A stretch of 64,000 nucleotides of DNA from Afipia clevelandensis ATCC 49720 (lineage in GTDB: Bacteria > Pseudomonadota > Alphaproteobacteria > Rhizobiales > Xanthobacteraceae), in contig NZ_KB375281.1 of the NCBI RefSeq assembly GCF_000336555.1, forward strand, positions 1,723,578 through 1,787,577. The letters are read 5' to 3'. The translations under genes were made by a program, and so were the position numbers. Under the pieces are notes generated by a model. The model saw nothing but the letters and a program-made list of their open reading frames with translations. It was not told the origin of the DNA and searched no databases. This document shows, one piece after another, positions 8,408-16,640 of this stretch. Numbering within the stretch: position 1 is the first letter of the stretch; every line of letters starts with the position of its first letter.

Positions 8408-8773
8408 TGCGACCTCCTGCGGAGACTGCCGCCTGGTAAATATCCGAACCAGAGATTCTGGTTTACAAAAGCTGAAGACTGAAAATTTCAGGCCGCCGGG
8501 AAATCCAGTCCGGGCGGTGACATAATGCTGTCAGGCTGCGCTCAATTGCTTAAATTTCCCTGACGATGCCAATTTGCCGCAGCTAAATACCGCGCTTCGC
8601 CGCCGCATCGTCGCGCAGAAAATCACCGTTAACGGCGGGTGAAAAAAGCACAGCCGATTTAACCCTAATCCCACATCCGATTTTGATGTTTGCCCCCTAC
8701 TGTTCAGGATCAGGGACGCAAGAAAAACGCGCGCGCTTCGCCGTGCGCAAAAAGCGTGGATGGGAACAGGGCC
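8408..8773. other. Intergenic stretch, likely divergent promoter region
   Basis: About 365 bases between a leftward PilZ gene and the rightward acetyltransferase gene. AT content is raised near 8450-8550. No specific operator identified. Confidence 0.4.
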
Positions 8774-9991
8774 GTGGCCGAGATTGCCAATGCAGCAGAA
8801 GCTGCGACGCGACGCGAGATGAACTTTGCGCGCGATCGCGCCGCCAGCAATGCTGCGGCTGAAGGGCTCGTGCCGCTCGACACCGTGAACACCGAGCGCT
8901 GGCACCGCCTGAGCGATAACGCCGTCGAACCCAACGGCTATTTCCTTCCCGAATGGGAGATGGCCGTCAACGCAACCGCGCAGGGCCGCACCGGTGTCAA
9001 CGCGATAACCGCCCATGTCACAGCCAGCGAAGGCCAGCGCCTGATCGGCCTTCTGCCGGTGGTCTCTGCGTGGCGTGCCTATGGTCTCCCCTTGCCCGCA
9101 CTGGTCAGCGCCGATCCTTACGGCACGCTCGCCACGCCGCTGCTCGACCGCGATCAGGCCGACGAGGCCGCAAAGGAATTGATGCAACAGGCGCGGAGCA
9201 GCGGCGCCCATGCCCTGATCCTGCGCGACATCGCGCTCGATGGCGCGGTGATGATGTCGTTCACACGCGCGCTCGCATGCCGCGGACTGAAGCCGCGTCT
9301 CCTGCAACGCCATGAACGCGCCTGCCTCGACGCGACGCGCAATGCCGACGACCTGCTGCGCGATGCGCTCGGCCCGAAGAAGCTCAAGGAATTGCGCCGC
9401 CAGCGCAACCGCCTCGCGGAACATGGCGAGGTGATCTTCACCATCGCCACCGCGCCAAGCGAAATCAAACGCGACCTCGCCACCTTCCTCACGCTGGAGG
9501 CCAGCGGCTGGAAGGCGAAACGCGGCACCGCGCTGGCGCAGAACGAGGGCGACGAGACCTTCGTCCGCCGCGCCGTCTTCGATGCGGCCGCACGCGGCCA
9601 TTGCGAGATCGTCACGCTGCATGCGGGCGACACGCCGGTGGCATCCGGCATCGTCCTGCGGCATCTCGACCGCGCCTTCTATTTCAAGATGGGTGTGGAC
9701 GAACGCTTCGCCAAATGCTCACCGGGCGTGCAACTGACGCTGGAGCTGACGCGGCATCTGTGCGCCGATCCCGCCATCGCCATGGCCGACTCCACCGCGA
9801 TCCCCGGCCATCCGATGATCGACCCGATCTGGCGCGGACGCCTCGCCATCGGCGACGTGCTGATTCCGCTGGGCCGCCGCGATCCGTTCGTTCCGGCCAT
9901 CCGCTACGGCCTCGCCCTGCGCACGCTCATCCGCGAGCCGGTGCGCCGCCTTGTTCACACCATCAGAAAACTCCGGGAGACACGCTCATGA
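8774..9991 (+). CDS. GNAT-family (BioF2/CelD-like) acyltransferase
   Basis: 405 residues from a GTG start with AGGG upstream. The frame is open 28 codons further and another Met lies at 8819, so the start is uncertain. The C-terminal two thirds show the FemAB/CelD-like double-GNAT pattern (LKELRRQRNRLAEHGEV, then FFxMG-like FYFKMGVDERFAKCSPGVQLTLELTRHL and DSTAIPGHPMIDPIWRGR). Such proteins transfer acyl groups in polysaccharide or lipid modification. The substrate here is unknown. It overlaps the next gene by 4 bases (ATGA), so the two form a coupled pair. Confidence 0.83.
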   Translation: MAEIANAAEAATRREMNFARDRAASNAAAEGLVPLDTVNTERWHRLSDNAVEPNGYFLPEWEMAVNATAQGRTGVNAITAHVTASEGQRLIGLLPVVSAWRAYGLPLPALVSADPYGTLATPLLDRDQADEAAKELMQQARSSGAHALILRDIALDGAVMMSFTRALACRGLKPRLLQRHERACLDATRNADDLLRDALGPKKLKELRRQRNRLAEHGEVIFTIATAPSEIKRDLATFLTLEASGWKAKRGTALAQNEGDETFVRRAVFDAAARGHCEIVTLHAGDTPVASGIVLRHLDRAFYFKMGVDERFAKCSPGVQLTLELTRHLCADPAIAMADSTAIPGHPMIDPIWRGRLAIGDVLIPLGRRDPFVPAIRYGLALRTLIREPVRRLVHTIRKLRETRS

Positions 9992-10932
9992 ACGTCGCCT
10001 CAAGCATTTCGCCGGTCATCACAGCAGACAACGAAGCGCTGAAGCACGACTTTCCGCTGAAGCCCTTCGCGATCCGCCACAAGCTCTCCGGCCATCCGCT
10101 GCTGACGCTGCCGCGCATCGCCCAGCTCGCCGCGGAAATGCCGCGCGACCTGATCGAATACAATTCCGGCGACGCCTCCGTCAGCCAGGACCCCGACAAG
10201 GTCAAGAGTGTGGATCTCGATCCGGTCGAAGTGGTCAACCGCATCCAGACCGCGGGCGCATGGATGGTGCTCAAGCGCATCGAAAAATCACCCGAGTATC
10301 GTCAGTTGCTGGAAGACGCCCTGACTTCGGTCGCCCGCGCACGCGGCTTCAAGAGCATCGAGGACGCCGGCTTCTCGCAGATCGAGGGCTTCCTGTTCGT
10401 GTCGTCGCCGAACTCGACGACGCCGTTCCATATGGACGCGGAAGACAACTTCTTCGTGCAGATCCACGGCGAGAAGATTTTCGCGGTCTACGACAACCGC
10501 GACGGCCAGATCGCCGACGATGCGCAGGTGGAGCATTCCACCGTCAAGCACCGCAACGTGCCATACCACGAGAGTTTCCGTCCGCGCGGCATCGAGTTCA
10601 ATCTCGACGCGGGCGACGGCTGCTACATCCCCTATCAGTGGCCGCACTGGGTCAAGACCCGGGGCTCGCATTCGATCTCGATGGCGATCACCTGGAAGAC
10701 CGAAGAAGTCCGCCGCCTCAACGACCTGCATCGCTTCAACTCGATGCTGCGCAGCCTCGGCATGCCGCAGGCCGCTCCGGGCAAGAACCCCGTGCTCGAC
10801 AGCGTCAAGCTCGGGGTCTATCGCACCGCCGCCGCCGTCGTCGAACCGCTGCGCGGCTCGGAAACCATGCGCCGGGTGATCCGCCGCATCGCGCTGGGCA
10901 AGAACGCGAATTATTATCTGAAGAAGGCGTGA
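9988..10932 (+). CDS. Cupin-like (JmjC-type) domain protein
   Basis: 314 residues. The HMDAEDNFFVQIHGEK segment gives the H-x-D metal ligands of a JmjC/cupin-8 barrel. The distal histidine is probably in PYQWPHWV. Family members are Fe(II)/2-oxoglutarate oxygenases, so a hydroxylase role is likely but the substrate is unknown. Coupled to the upstream GNAT protein by an ATGA overlap, suggesting the two act on the same compound or envelope component. Confidence 0.82.
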   Translation: MNVASSISPVITADNEALKHDFPLKPFAIRHKLSGHPLLTLPRIAQLAAEMPRDLIEYNSGDASVSQDPDKVKSVDLDPVEVVNRIQTAGAWMVLKRIEKSPEYRQLLEDALTSVARARGFKSIEDAGFSQIEGFLFVSSPNSTTPFHMDAEDNFFVQIHGEKIFAVYDNRDGQIADDAQVEHSTVKHRNVPYHESFRPRGIEFNLDAGDGCYIPYQWPHWVKTRGSHSISMAITWKTEEVRRLNDLHRFNSMLRSLGMPQAAPGKNPVLDSVKLGVYRTAAAVVEPLRGSETMRRVIRRIALGKNANYYLKKA

Positions 10933-11003
10933 GGGCCGTCCGATCGGTCCGCGCCACTTGTGACATTTTGCACCTCCCGCTAAAATCTTGGCGGGGGCGC
11001 AAG

Positions 11004-11198
11004 GTGAAGGTCAGGGACGCGATTACGCTGCTGGAGAGAGATGGCTGGTTTCTGGTCGCGACCCGCGGTTCTCACCGGCAATACAAGCACCCGCTTAAAT
11101 CCGGCCGCGTGACAGTGGCAGGAAAGCCTTCGGACGACCTTGCGCCGGGCACATTCAACAGTATCTTGAAGCAATCTGGACTGAAGGATAGCCGCTGA
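11004..11198 (+). CDS. hicA: HicA-family mRNA interferase toxin
   Basis: 64 residues from a GTG start after GGGGGC. The dsRBD-like HicA fold is recognisable: the helix AITLLERDGWFLV, then RGSHRQYKHP with the catalytic histidine, then TVAGKPSDDLAPGTFNSILKQSGL. It cleaves mRNAs when free of its antitoxin. Its stop overlaps the start of hicB (TGATG), the classical toxin-first order. Confidence 0.9.
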   Translation: MKVRDAITLLERDGWFLVATRGSHRQYKHPLKSGRVTVAGKPSDDLAPGTFNSILKQSGLKDSR

Positions 11199-11404
11199 TG
11201 CGCTACGCAATCGTTATCGAGAAAACCGAAGGGAATTATTCAGCCTTCGTGCCCGATCTTCCGGGCTGCGTTGCGACGGCTCAAACAATCGCTGACGTCG
11301 AGACTGAAATTCGCGAAGCCATCCGCTTTCATATCGAAGGCCTGAAGGCCGACGGTCTTGAGGTGCCGCTTCCTACAAGTCTGGCTGAGTACGTGGAAGC
11401 GTAA
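11198..11404 (+). CDS. hicB: HicB-family antitoxin
   Basis: 68 residues. MRYAIVIEKTEGNYSAFVPDLPGCVATAQT is the standard HicB RNase-H-like half, followed by the helix VETEIREAIRFHIEGLKADG. It is short and ends at VEA, with no C-terminal helix-turn-helix or ribbon-helix-helix, so autoregulation may need HicA or another protein. Neutralises HicA by complex formation. Confidence 0.9.
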   Translation: MRYAIVIEKTEGNYSAFVPDLPGCVATAQTIADVETEIREAIRFHIEGLKADGLEVPLPTSLAEYVEA

Positions 11405-11438
11405 CGTCCATCGCGATCCCGAGGTCAGCCTTAATCCC

Positions 11439-12221
11439 TTAATCCACCCCCTCCACCCGCAACGACCTCGGCGGCTGGCCCATGGCCTTGCGGAACGCCG
11501 CCGAGAACGCGCTTGAGCTGCGATAGCCGTTGCGCTCGGCGACGCGCGCGATCGGCTCGCCCGCGACGATCGCCTCCAGCGCATTGTGAAAGCGTACGCG
11601 CTGACGCCATGCGGCGAAGCTCATTCCCAATTCGGACTCGAACAGCCGCGCCAGCGTCCGCGATGACGCGCCCGCCACATCCACCCAGCTCTCCAGCGTG
11701 AGTCTGCTTGCCGGATCGGCCAGAAGTGCGTTGCAGACGCGCAGCAGGCGCGGATCGCGCGGCATCGGGATCACCAGCGACAGCCGCTGCGCGCGGGCGA
11801 TCTCCGCCAGAATAAGAAATGCCACCGCACCGGCGCGGCCCTTCTCGTCATAGATCACCGGCTCCTCGACCATCGCCAGCACCAGTTCGCGGAGCAGAGC
11901 TGAGACTTCCAGCACGGTCGGGCTGGATGGCAGATCGTCGCTGGCGCCGCGCGAGATATAGAGCGTGCGCATCTCCACCTGCCCGCGAATGCTGATCGAA
12001 TGAACCGTCTTCGCCGGCAGATACACCGCGCGGTCCGGCGGCACGATCCACGCCTCATCGGCGGTGCGCACGCGCATCACGCCGGTCACCGCATAGACAA
12101 GCTGGTCGCGCGCATGATGATGCGGCTCGATCTCGGAGCCGTCGCAAAAGCTCTTCGACATCGCCGCCAGCGGACGCGGCACGAATTGATAATCGCGGGC
12201 ATCGGTGCTGCGGCGGGCCAT
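11439..12221 (-). CDS. AraC-family transcriptional regulator
   Basis: 260 residues from MARRSTDARDY (AGGA upstream). N-terminal cupin domain (residues about 20-110, including EPHHHARDQLVYAVTGVM) and C-terminal double helix-turn-helix (SSRTLARLFESELGMSFAAWRQRVRFHNALEAI, then RVAERNGYRSSSAFSAAFRKAMG). Resembles the NimR type that controls an adjacent efflux gene. Divergent from the MFS gene with 110 bases between the starts, so it probably regulates that gene and itself. Confidence 0.88.
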   Translation of the reverse strand: MARRSTDARDYQFVPRPLAAMSKSFCDGSEIEPHHHARDQLVYAVTGVMRVRTADEAWIVPPDRAVYLPAKTVHSISIRGQVEMRTLYISRGASDDLPSSPTVLEVSALLRELVLAMVEEPVIYDEKGRAGAVAFLILAEIARAQRLSLVIPMPRDPRLLRVCNALLADPASRLTLESWVDVAGASSRTLARLFESELGMSFAAWRQRVRFHNALEAIVAGEPIARVAERNGYRSSSAFSAAFRKAMGQPPRSLRVEGVD

Positions 12222-12331
12222 AAGCCAAAATCCTGAATGGCAGTTTCTCGACGATTTTTGGCATGACAGCGCCAGCGTGCCAAGGCTACTTTTCACCTCA
12301 GAATCGAGAATACGCCCAGCAAGAGGCTCCC

Positions 12332-13585
12332 ATGACGCGCGACCGCATCCATTTCCTGTTCCTGAACATCGGCCATTATCTCGACCACCTGTTCACGCTG
12401 ATCTTCGCCACCGTCGCGGCGCTCGCGCTCTCGCGGGAATGGGGCCTCAGCTACAGCGAACTCCTGAAATATGCCGCGCCCGGCTTTTTCGCCTTCGGCG
12501 TGTTCTCGTGGCCTGCCGGATGGCTCGCCGACAAATGGAGCCGCGAAGGCATGATCGCGGTGTTCTTTGTCGGCATCGGCGCCGCCTCGATTGCAACGGC
12601 CTTCGCGCAGACGCCGCTGCAGGTCGGCATCGGCCTGTTCGTGGTCGGCGTGTTCGCCGCCATCTATCATCCGGTCGGCCTCGCCATCGTGACGCAGAAG
12701 TGGAAGAACACCGGCATGCGGCTGGCGACCAACGGCATCTGGGGCAATCTCGGCGTTGCCTCCGCCGCGCTGATCACCGGCTATTTCATCGACCACGGCG
12801 GCTGGCGGATGGCGTTCATCATCCCCGGCGTGTTGTCGATCGGCGTCGGCATCCTCTACACCCTCCATCAGTGGGGCGAGATCGCACATGCGCACCGCAA
12901 GGTGGCGGCCGCCACCGTCGCGAGCGCGCCGCAGACCGCCGACATGAAGGCGCTGTTGCTGCGAATTTCCGCCATCGTGTTCCTCACGACAGCCGTTTCA
13001 AGCCTGGTGTTCCAGTCCACAACCTTCGCGCTGCCAAAAATCTTCGACGAACGCCTGCAGGGCATCGCCACCGACATGACGCAATGGCTGTCCGCGAGCG
13101 GACTGACGGCGGCCAAGGGCGATATCGCTACCATGGTCGGCGCGTTCACCTTCATCGTGTTCGCGGTGGCGTCGATGGCGCAGCTTGTGGTCGGCGCGCT
13201 GCTGGACCGGCTCGGCCCGCGCACCGTGTTTATGATCGTTGCGGCGATGCAGGTGGTGTTTTTCGCCGCCATGCCCGGCCTGCGCGATGCATGGGCGCTG
13301 GCCGCCGCGCTCGGCTTCATGCTCGGCGCGTTCGGCCAGATCCCGATCAACGATTTCATGATCGGCAAGATGGCGAGCGGCGAGGCCCGCGCCCGCATCT
13401 ACGGCATCCGCTATGTGGTGAGCTTCACGGTGTTCGCGCTGGCGCTGCCGATGATCTCGTTCGTCTACGGCAATTACGGCTTCGACACGCTGTTCTGGCT
13501 GATGGCGACGTCGGCAGCGATCATCTTTGTCGCGGTGGCGTGTTTGCCCTCGAAACTGCCGCAGCCGGCGGCCGCGGCGGCGTAA
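12332..13585 (+). CDS. Major facilitator superfamily transporter
   Basis: 417 residues, about 12 membrane segments. This start follows AAGAGG. It has the DHLFTLIFATVAALAL opening, the loop GWLADKWSREGM after helix 2 and YHPVGLAIV, which recalls fosmidomycin-resistance (Fsr)-like MFS exporters. The second half starts after residue about 210 with a long insertion between helices 7 and 8. Likely drug or metabolite efflux under control of the divergent AraC regulator; substrate unknown. Confidence 0.87.
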   Translation: MTRDRIHFLFLNIGHYLDHLFTLIFATVAALALSREWGLSYSELLKYAAPGFFAFGVFSWPAGWLADKWSREGMIAVFFVGIGAASIATAFAQTPLQVGIGLFVVGVFAAIYHPVGLAIVTQKWKNTGMRLATNGIWGNLGVASAALITGYFIDHGGWRMAFIIPGVLSIGVGILYTLHQWGEIAHAHRKVAAATVASAPQTADMKALLLRISAIVFLTTAVSSLVFQSTTFALPKIFDERLQGIATDMTQWLSASGLTAAKGDIATMVGAFTFIVFAVASMAQLVVGALLDRLGPRTVFMIVAAMQVVFFAAMPGLRDAWALAAALGFMLGAFGQIPINDFMIGKMASGEARARIYGIRYVVSFTVFALALPMISFVYGNYGFDTLFWLMATSAAIIFVAVACLPSKLPQPAAAAA

Positions 13586-13590
13586 ATCTC

Positions 13591-13666
13591 GTCATTGCGA
13601 GCGAAGCGAAGCAATCCATTCTTGAAGAAAGCTGGATTGCTTCGTCGCTACGCTCCTCGCAATGAC
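13591..13666. repeat. Palindromic repeat (GTCATTGCGA family), copy 1
   Basis: Starts GTCATTGCGAGCGAAGCGAA and ends with TCCTCGCAATGAC. The arms AAGCAATCCA and TGGATTGCTT pair. A second copy with the same ends lies at 44921-45014. Placed just after a stop codon, so it could act as a terminator or mRNA 3' stabiliser. REP-like. Confidence 0.85.
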
Positions 13667-13678
13667 GACCGAAACCCA

Positions 13679-14335
13679 TCACGCCGCCTGGTTGATCTCC
13701 GCCGAGACCTGGCGGATCGCGCGGGCCAACTGGTCCGCGGGCTGCGCGCCGGAGACTGCGTATTTCTGTGCGAAGACAAAGGTCGGCACGCCGGAAATGC
13801 CCTTGTCGGCAGCCTCCTGCGCATCCGCTGAAATGCGCTCCACATCCTCGTCGGTGGCGAGGCGCTTGCGCACGCTCTCCGCGTCGAGGCCCACGTCAGC
13901 GGCCGCCTGCACCAGCACATTGCTGTCGGTCAGGTCGCCGCCGTCGCGGAAATAAAGCTCCATCAGCCGCTGTTTCATTTGCGCGGCCTTGCCCTCGGCG
14001 TCGGCCCACAGGATCAGCCGATGGCAATCAATGGTGTTGGGCTGGCGCTTCACGCTGCCGGGATTATATTGCAATCCCTCTTCCTCCGCCGCCGCGACCA
14101 CGCGGCCCGCGATGTTCTTGTAAGCCTCGGGCGAGCCGAACTTCGCGGTGAGGTATTCATCGCGGGTGATGCCTTCGCGCGGCACCCAGGGATTGAGGAA
14201 AAATGGCCGCCAGTTGACATGGACCGGAACGTCGCTCGCCAGCGCCAGAGCATCCTCGATGCGCTTCTTGCCGATATAGCACCATGGGCACACAACGTCG
14301 GAAACGATGTCGATCTGCAGCGGTTTCAGGGCCAT
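13679..14335 (-). CDS. DsbA-family oxidoreductase (FrnE-like)
   Basis: 218 residues. Thioredoxin fold with active site C16-P-W-C19, followed by the DsbA helical insertion and the cis-proline segment SGVPTFVF near residue 180. No signal peptide, so cytoplasmic, as for FrnE / 2-hydroxychromene-2-carboxylate isomerase relatives. Probable thiol-disulfide oxidoreductase in stress response; substrate unknown. Single gene. Confidence 0.9.
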   Translation of the reverse strand: MALKPLQIDIVSDVVCPWCYIGKKRIEDALALASDVPVHVNWRPFFLNPWVPREGITRDEYLTAKFGSPEAYKNIAGRVVAAAEEEGLQYNPGSVKRQPNTIDCHRLILWADAEGKAAQMKQRLMELYFRDGGDLTDSNVLVQAAADVGLDAESVRKRLATDEDVERISADAQEAADKGISGVPTFVFAQKYAVSGAQPADQLARAIRQVSAEINQAA

Positions 14336-14406
14336 GGCGTGTCCTCACGAATGTGAACCCGGAAGATAAGCCACACCGGCCATAAGGCAAGGCACTACAC
14401 CCCGGT

Positions 14407-14530
14407 GTCGTCCCCGCGCAGGCGGGGACTCATAACCACCGGCTGCGGTGATACGGGGAAAGAGGCAATCGGCTATCGCAACAACGCTGATAATTCAGGG
14501 AGTATGGGTCCCCGCTTTCGCGGGGACGAC
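14407..14530. repeat. Palindromic intergenic repeat, copy 2
   Basis: Same family as 845-968 and 30703-30828: left end GTCGTCCCCGCGCAGGCGGG, right end CGCTTTCGCGGGGACGAC. Lies between the DsbA-like gene and the XRE regulator. Confidence 0.85.
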
Positions 14531-14547
14531 CGCTGAAAGATCACATC

Positions 14548-15393
14548 TTACCCCTGCCCCTTCGCCATCGCCCGCATTGTTTCGGTGGTCACCTCGTCCG
14601 CCGGAAAGAATGTCTCCAGCGCCAGTTCGGACAGCGTGACATCGAGCGGCGTACCGAACACCATGGTGGTGGAGATGAAACTGAGCACGGTGTCGCCCAT
14701 CTTCATCCTGAACGGGACGGCAAGACTGTCCGCGCCGGAGGACTGCGGCGCCTTCCGCGCCGGGATCGGATAGGTCTTCAACTCTTCATAAAGCGCGATC
14801 AGGGCCGGATCGGCGGTCGCCTCGCATTGCCGATGCAAGCGCTCGAGCAGATGCCCGCACCATTCCGCAAGATTGACCGTGAGCGGCGCAAGGCCCTGCG
14901 GATGAAAGCTGAGGCGCATCACATTGATCGGCGGGGCAAGAAGCGCCGGCGCGACACTGGTCAGAAACGGCGCGATCATGGCGTTGGCCAGCACTAGATT
15001 CCAGTGCCGGTCCACCGCCATCGCCGGATACGGCTCATGGGCTTTCAGCACCGTCTCCATCGCCTGACGCGCGGCGGCCAGCGCGGGATCGTCGAGCGAG
15101 CGATTGGGAAAGGCCGGCGCGAAACCCGCCGCCACCAGCAGCACATTGCGCTCGCGCAAGGGCACATCCAGCCGCTCGGCCAGACGCAGCACCATGTCGC
15201 GCGACGGCGCGGCACGTCCGGTTTCCACGAAGCTGAGATGCCGCGCTGAAATCTCGGCGTCGCCCGCCAGATCGAGCTGGCTGAGATGGCGGCGCTGCCG
15301 CCACTCGCGCAGGTGATCGCCGAAATGGCTGGGCCGTGCGGTCTTGACCGAAGTCTTGGCGGCGCGGCGCGCCGATGTGTGTGCGTTCATCAT
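14548..15393 (-). CDS. XRE-family regulator with MmyB-like ligand-binding domain
   Basis: 281 residues (a second Met follows immediately). Helix-turn-helix at residues about 25-85 (LREWRQRRHLSQLDLAGDAEISARHLSFVETGRAAPS). The C-terminal domain has the MmyB pattern PYPAMAVDRHWNLVLAN, proposed to bind a ligand such as a fatty acid. Divergent from the small gene at 15495, with a perfect 17-bp palindrome between them that is the obvious operator. Confidence 0.87.
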   Translation of the reverse strand: MMNAHTSARRAAKTSVKTARPSHFGDHLREWRQRRHLSQLDLAGDAEISARHLSFVETGRAAPSRDMVLRLAERLDVPLRERNVLLVAAGFAPAFPNRSLDDPALAAARQAMETVLKAHEPYPAMAVDRHWNLVLANAMIAPFLTSVAPALLAPPINVMRLSFHPQGLAPLTVNLAEWCGHLLERLHRQCEATADPALIALYEELKTYPIPARKAPQSSGADSLAVPFRMKMGDTVLSFISTTMVFGTPLDVTLSELALETFFPADEVTTETMRAMAKGQG

Positions 15394-15427
15394 GGCAGAA
15401 GCCTACCATGCAGATTTCGCACGTTCC

Positions 15428-15444
15428 ATTACCTGACAGGTAAT
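15428..15444. promoter_or_regulatory. Palindromic operator candidate of the XRE regulator
   Basis: ATTACCTGACAGGTAAT is a perfect palindrome around a central A, 35 bases upstream of the XRE gene start and 51 bases upstream of the divergent gene. Its symmetry and place suit a dimeric helix-turn-helix protein. Confidence 0.65.
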
Positions 15445-15494
15445 CGAATTGGGCGCGCGGCCGGATCATCTTCGCCATGACAGGAGATGACCTC

Positions 15495-15773
15495 ATGACC
15501 ACGCGAACGACCTCACCCGCACAGACACCCCGCACGCAGGAGCAACCGGCGCCGAAGCCTGGCGGCTCCATCATCGAAACAAGCCCGCTGGCCTGGGTCG
15601 CCAAACTCGCCAAGCGCCTGCTCGCGCAGTCGCTCAACATGCCCGAACCGCTGCTGCATCACACCGGCGTTTTCGTGTTCGCGCATGTGCAGGCCGCCGA
15701 AGACCGTGCGCTGAAAACCCTCTGCCCGCTCACACTGCTGCGCCAGTTCCTCGCGCAGCGCCGCAAGCCCTGA
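15495..15773 (+). CDS. Hypothetical protein, divergent from XRE regulator
   Basis: 92 residues from MTTRTTSP with AGGAG 9 bases upstream. The N-terminal 30 residues are P/T/Q-rich and probably unstructured. The rest is helical (SPLAWVAKLAKRLLAQSLNM) without a recognised family. Probably the first gene of the unit controlled by the XRE regulator, followed after 34 bases by a membrane protein gene. Confidence 0.6.
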   Translation: MTTRTTSPAQTPRTQEQPAPKPGGSIIETSPLAWVAKLAKRLLAQSLNMPEPLLHHTGVFVFAHVQAAEDRALKTLCPLTLLRQFLAQRRKP

Positions 15774-15807
15774 TCGCTCACGTCCACCTCACCAAAGGAG
15801 AACCACC

Positions 15808-16209
15808 ATGATCCATCCGTCCCCCTTCCTTCGCCGTGCCCTTCAGATCGACGCTCTCTTCAGCGCTGTGTCCGCGCTGCTGCTGGTGTTCGGCGCAGGC
15901 TTTCTTGCTTCGCTGACAAACCTGCCTGAAGATTTTCTGCGCAACACCGGTCTCGTGCTGGTGGCGTTCGTGCTCGGTGTCGGCTATCTCGCCACCCGCG
16001 ACATGATGCCGAAGATCGCGGTATGGGCCGTAATCGCCATCAACGCGGTCTGGACCATCGACAGCATCGCGCTGCTCGCCAGCGGCTGGGTCTCGCCCAA
16101 TCTGCTCGGGCAGGTCTTCATCGTCGCGCAGGCCATTGCAGTCGGCGTGTTCGCGGAGCTGGAATTCATCGGCCTGCGCAAGAGCGCGGACGCGGTCGCG
16201 GCCCGGTAA
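15808..16209 (+). CDS. Four-helix membrane protein, hypothetical
   Basis: 133 residues, ribosome site AAAGGAG. Four hydrophobic segments are visible (residues about 12-34, 42-62, 70-92, 97-118). Family resembles small integral membrane proteins of unknown role. Probably co-transcribed with the preceding gene, and followed at once by a strong terminator. Confidence 0.7.
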   Translation: MIHPSPFLRRALQIDALFSAVSALLLVFGAGFLASLTNLPEDFLRNTGLVLVAFVLGVGYLATRDMMPKIAVWAVIAINAVWTIDSIALLASGWVSPNLLGQVFIVAQAIAVGVFAELEFIGLRKSADAVAAR

Positions 16210-16222
16210 GAACTTCCTAACC

Positions 16223-16260
16223 AAAAGCCGGGCGGAAACACTATTCCGCCCGGCTTTTTT
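16223..16260 (+). terminator. Rho-independent terminator
   Basis: AAGCCGGGCGGAA pairs with TTCCGCCCGGCTT across a 6-base loop, followed by a T run to 16260. It ends the membrane protein unit. Confidence 0.93.
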
Positions 16261-16344
16261 CGTTTCCGTACAATTTTATCGGTCTCCCTTGCTGCCACTT
16301 AATGCGGCTCGGCTAGCCTCATCGCGTTGTCATGGGAGCCGGAC

Positions 16345-16557
16345 ATGTCGGTCATGGAAGCAGATTTTGGCGACGAAGCCGAACCGAATGAAGATACATT
16401 CGACCATCGTCTGCCGCTGGTGCTGCTGCGCGAACGCCGCCGCGAACTGGTGATGGAAATGCGCGCACGCGGGCCGAAGCTCTCGACCGTGCTGATCCAT
16501 GAGATCGCGGCGATCCAGCAGACCATCAAGGCCGTCGAAGCCGTCATCGCCGAATAA
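16345..16557 (+). CDS. Small hypothetical protein
   Basis: 70 residues from MSVMEADFGDE with GGAG 6 bases upstream. Acidic N-terminus then a long amphipathic helix (LVLLRERRRELVMEMRARG and LIHEIAAIQQTIKAVEAVI). Looks like a small coiled-coil protein; function unknown. Confidence 0.6.
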   Translation: MSVMEADFGDEAEPNEDTFDHRLPLVLLRERRRELVMEMRARGPKLSTVLIHEIAAIQQTIKAVEAVIAE

Positions 16558-16640
16558 GGCGGCCCATTCATCCCGGCTGATGGCAGGAAACAGATTCAAG
16601 GGACGGTCAGCGCAACGCCGCCGTCAGGCAGCGTGCCGGA

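Noticed and set aside
9601-11198. Frames overlapping the GNAT and cupin genes in other phases on the same strand
   Set aside because: Arginine/proline-rich out-of-phase readings. Only the last 65 codons of one of them are real and belong to hicA at 11004-11198.
12205-13665. 486-codon frame in another phase over the MFS gene
   Set aside because: Arginine-rich shadow; the MFS protein has 12 helices and a proper ribosome site.
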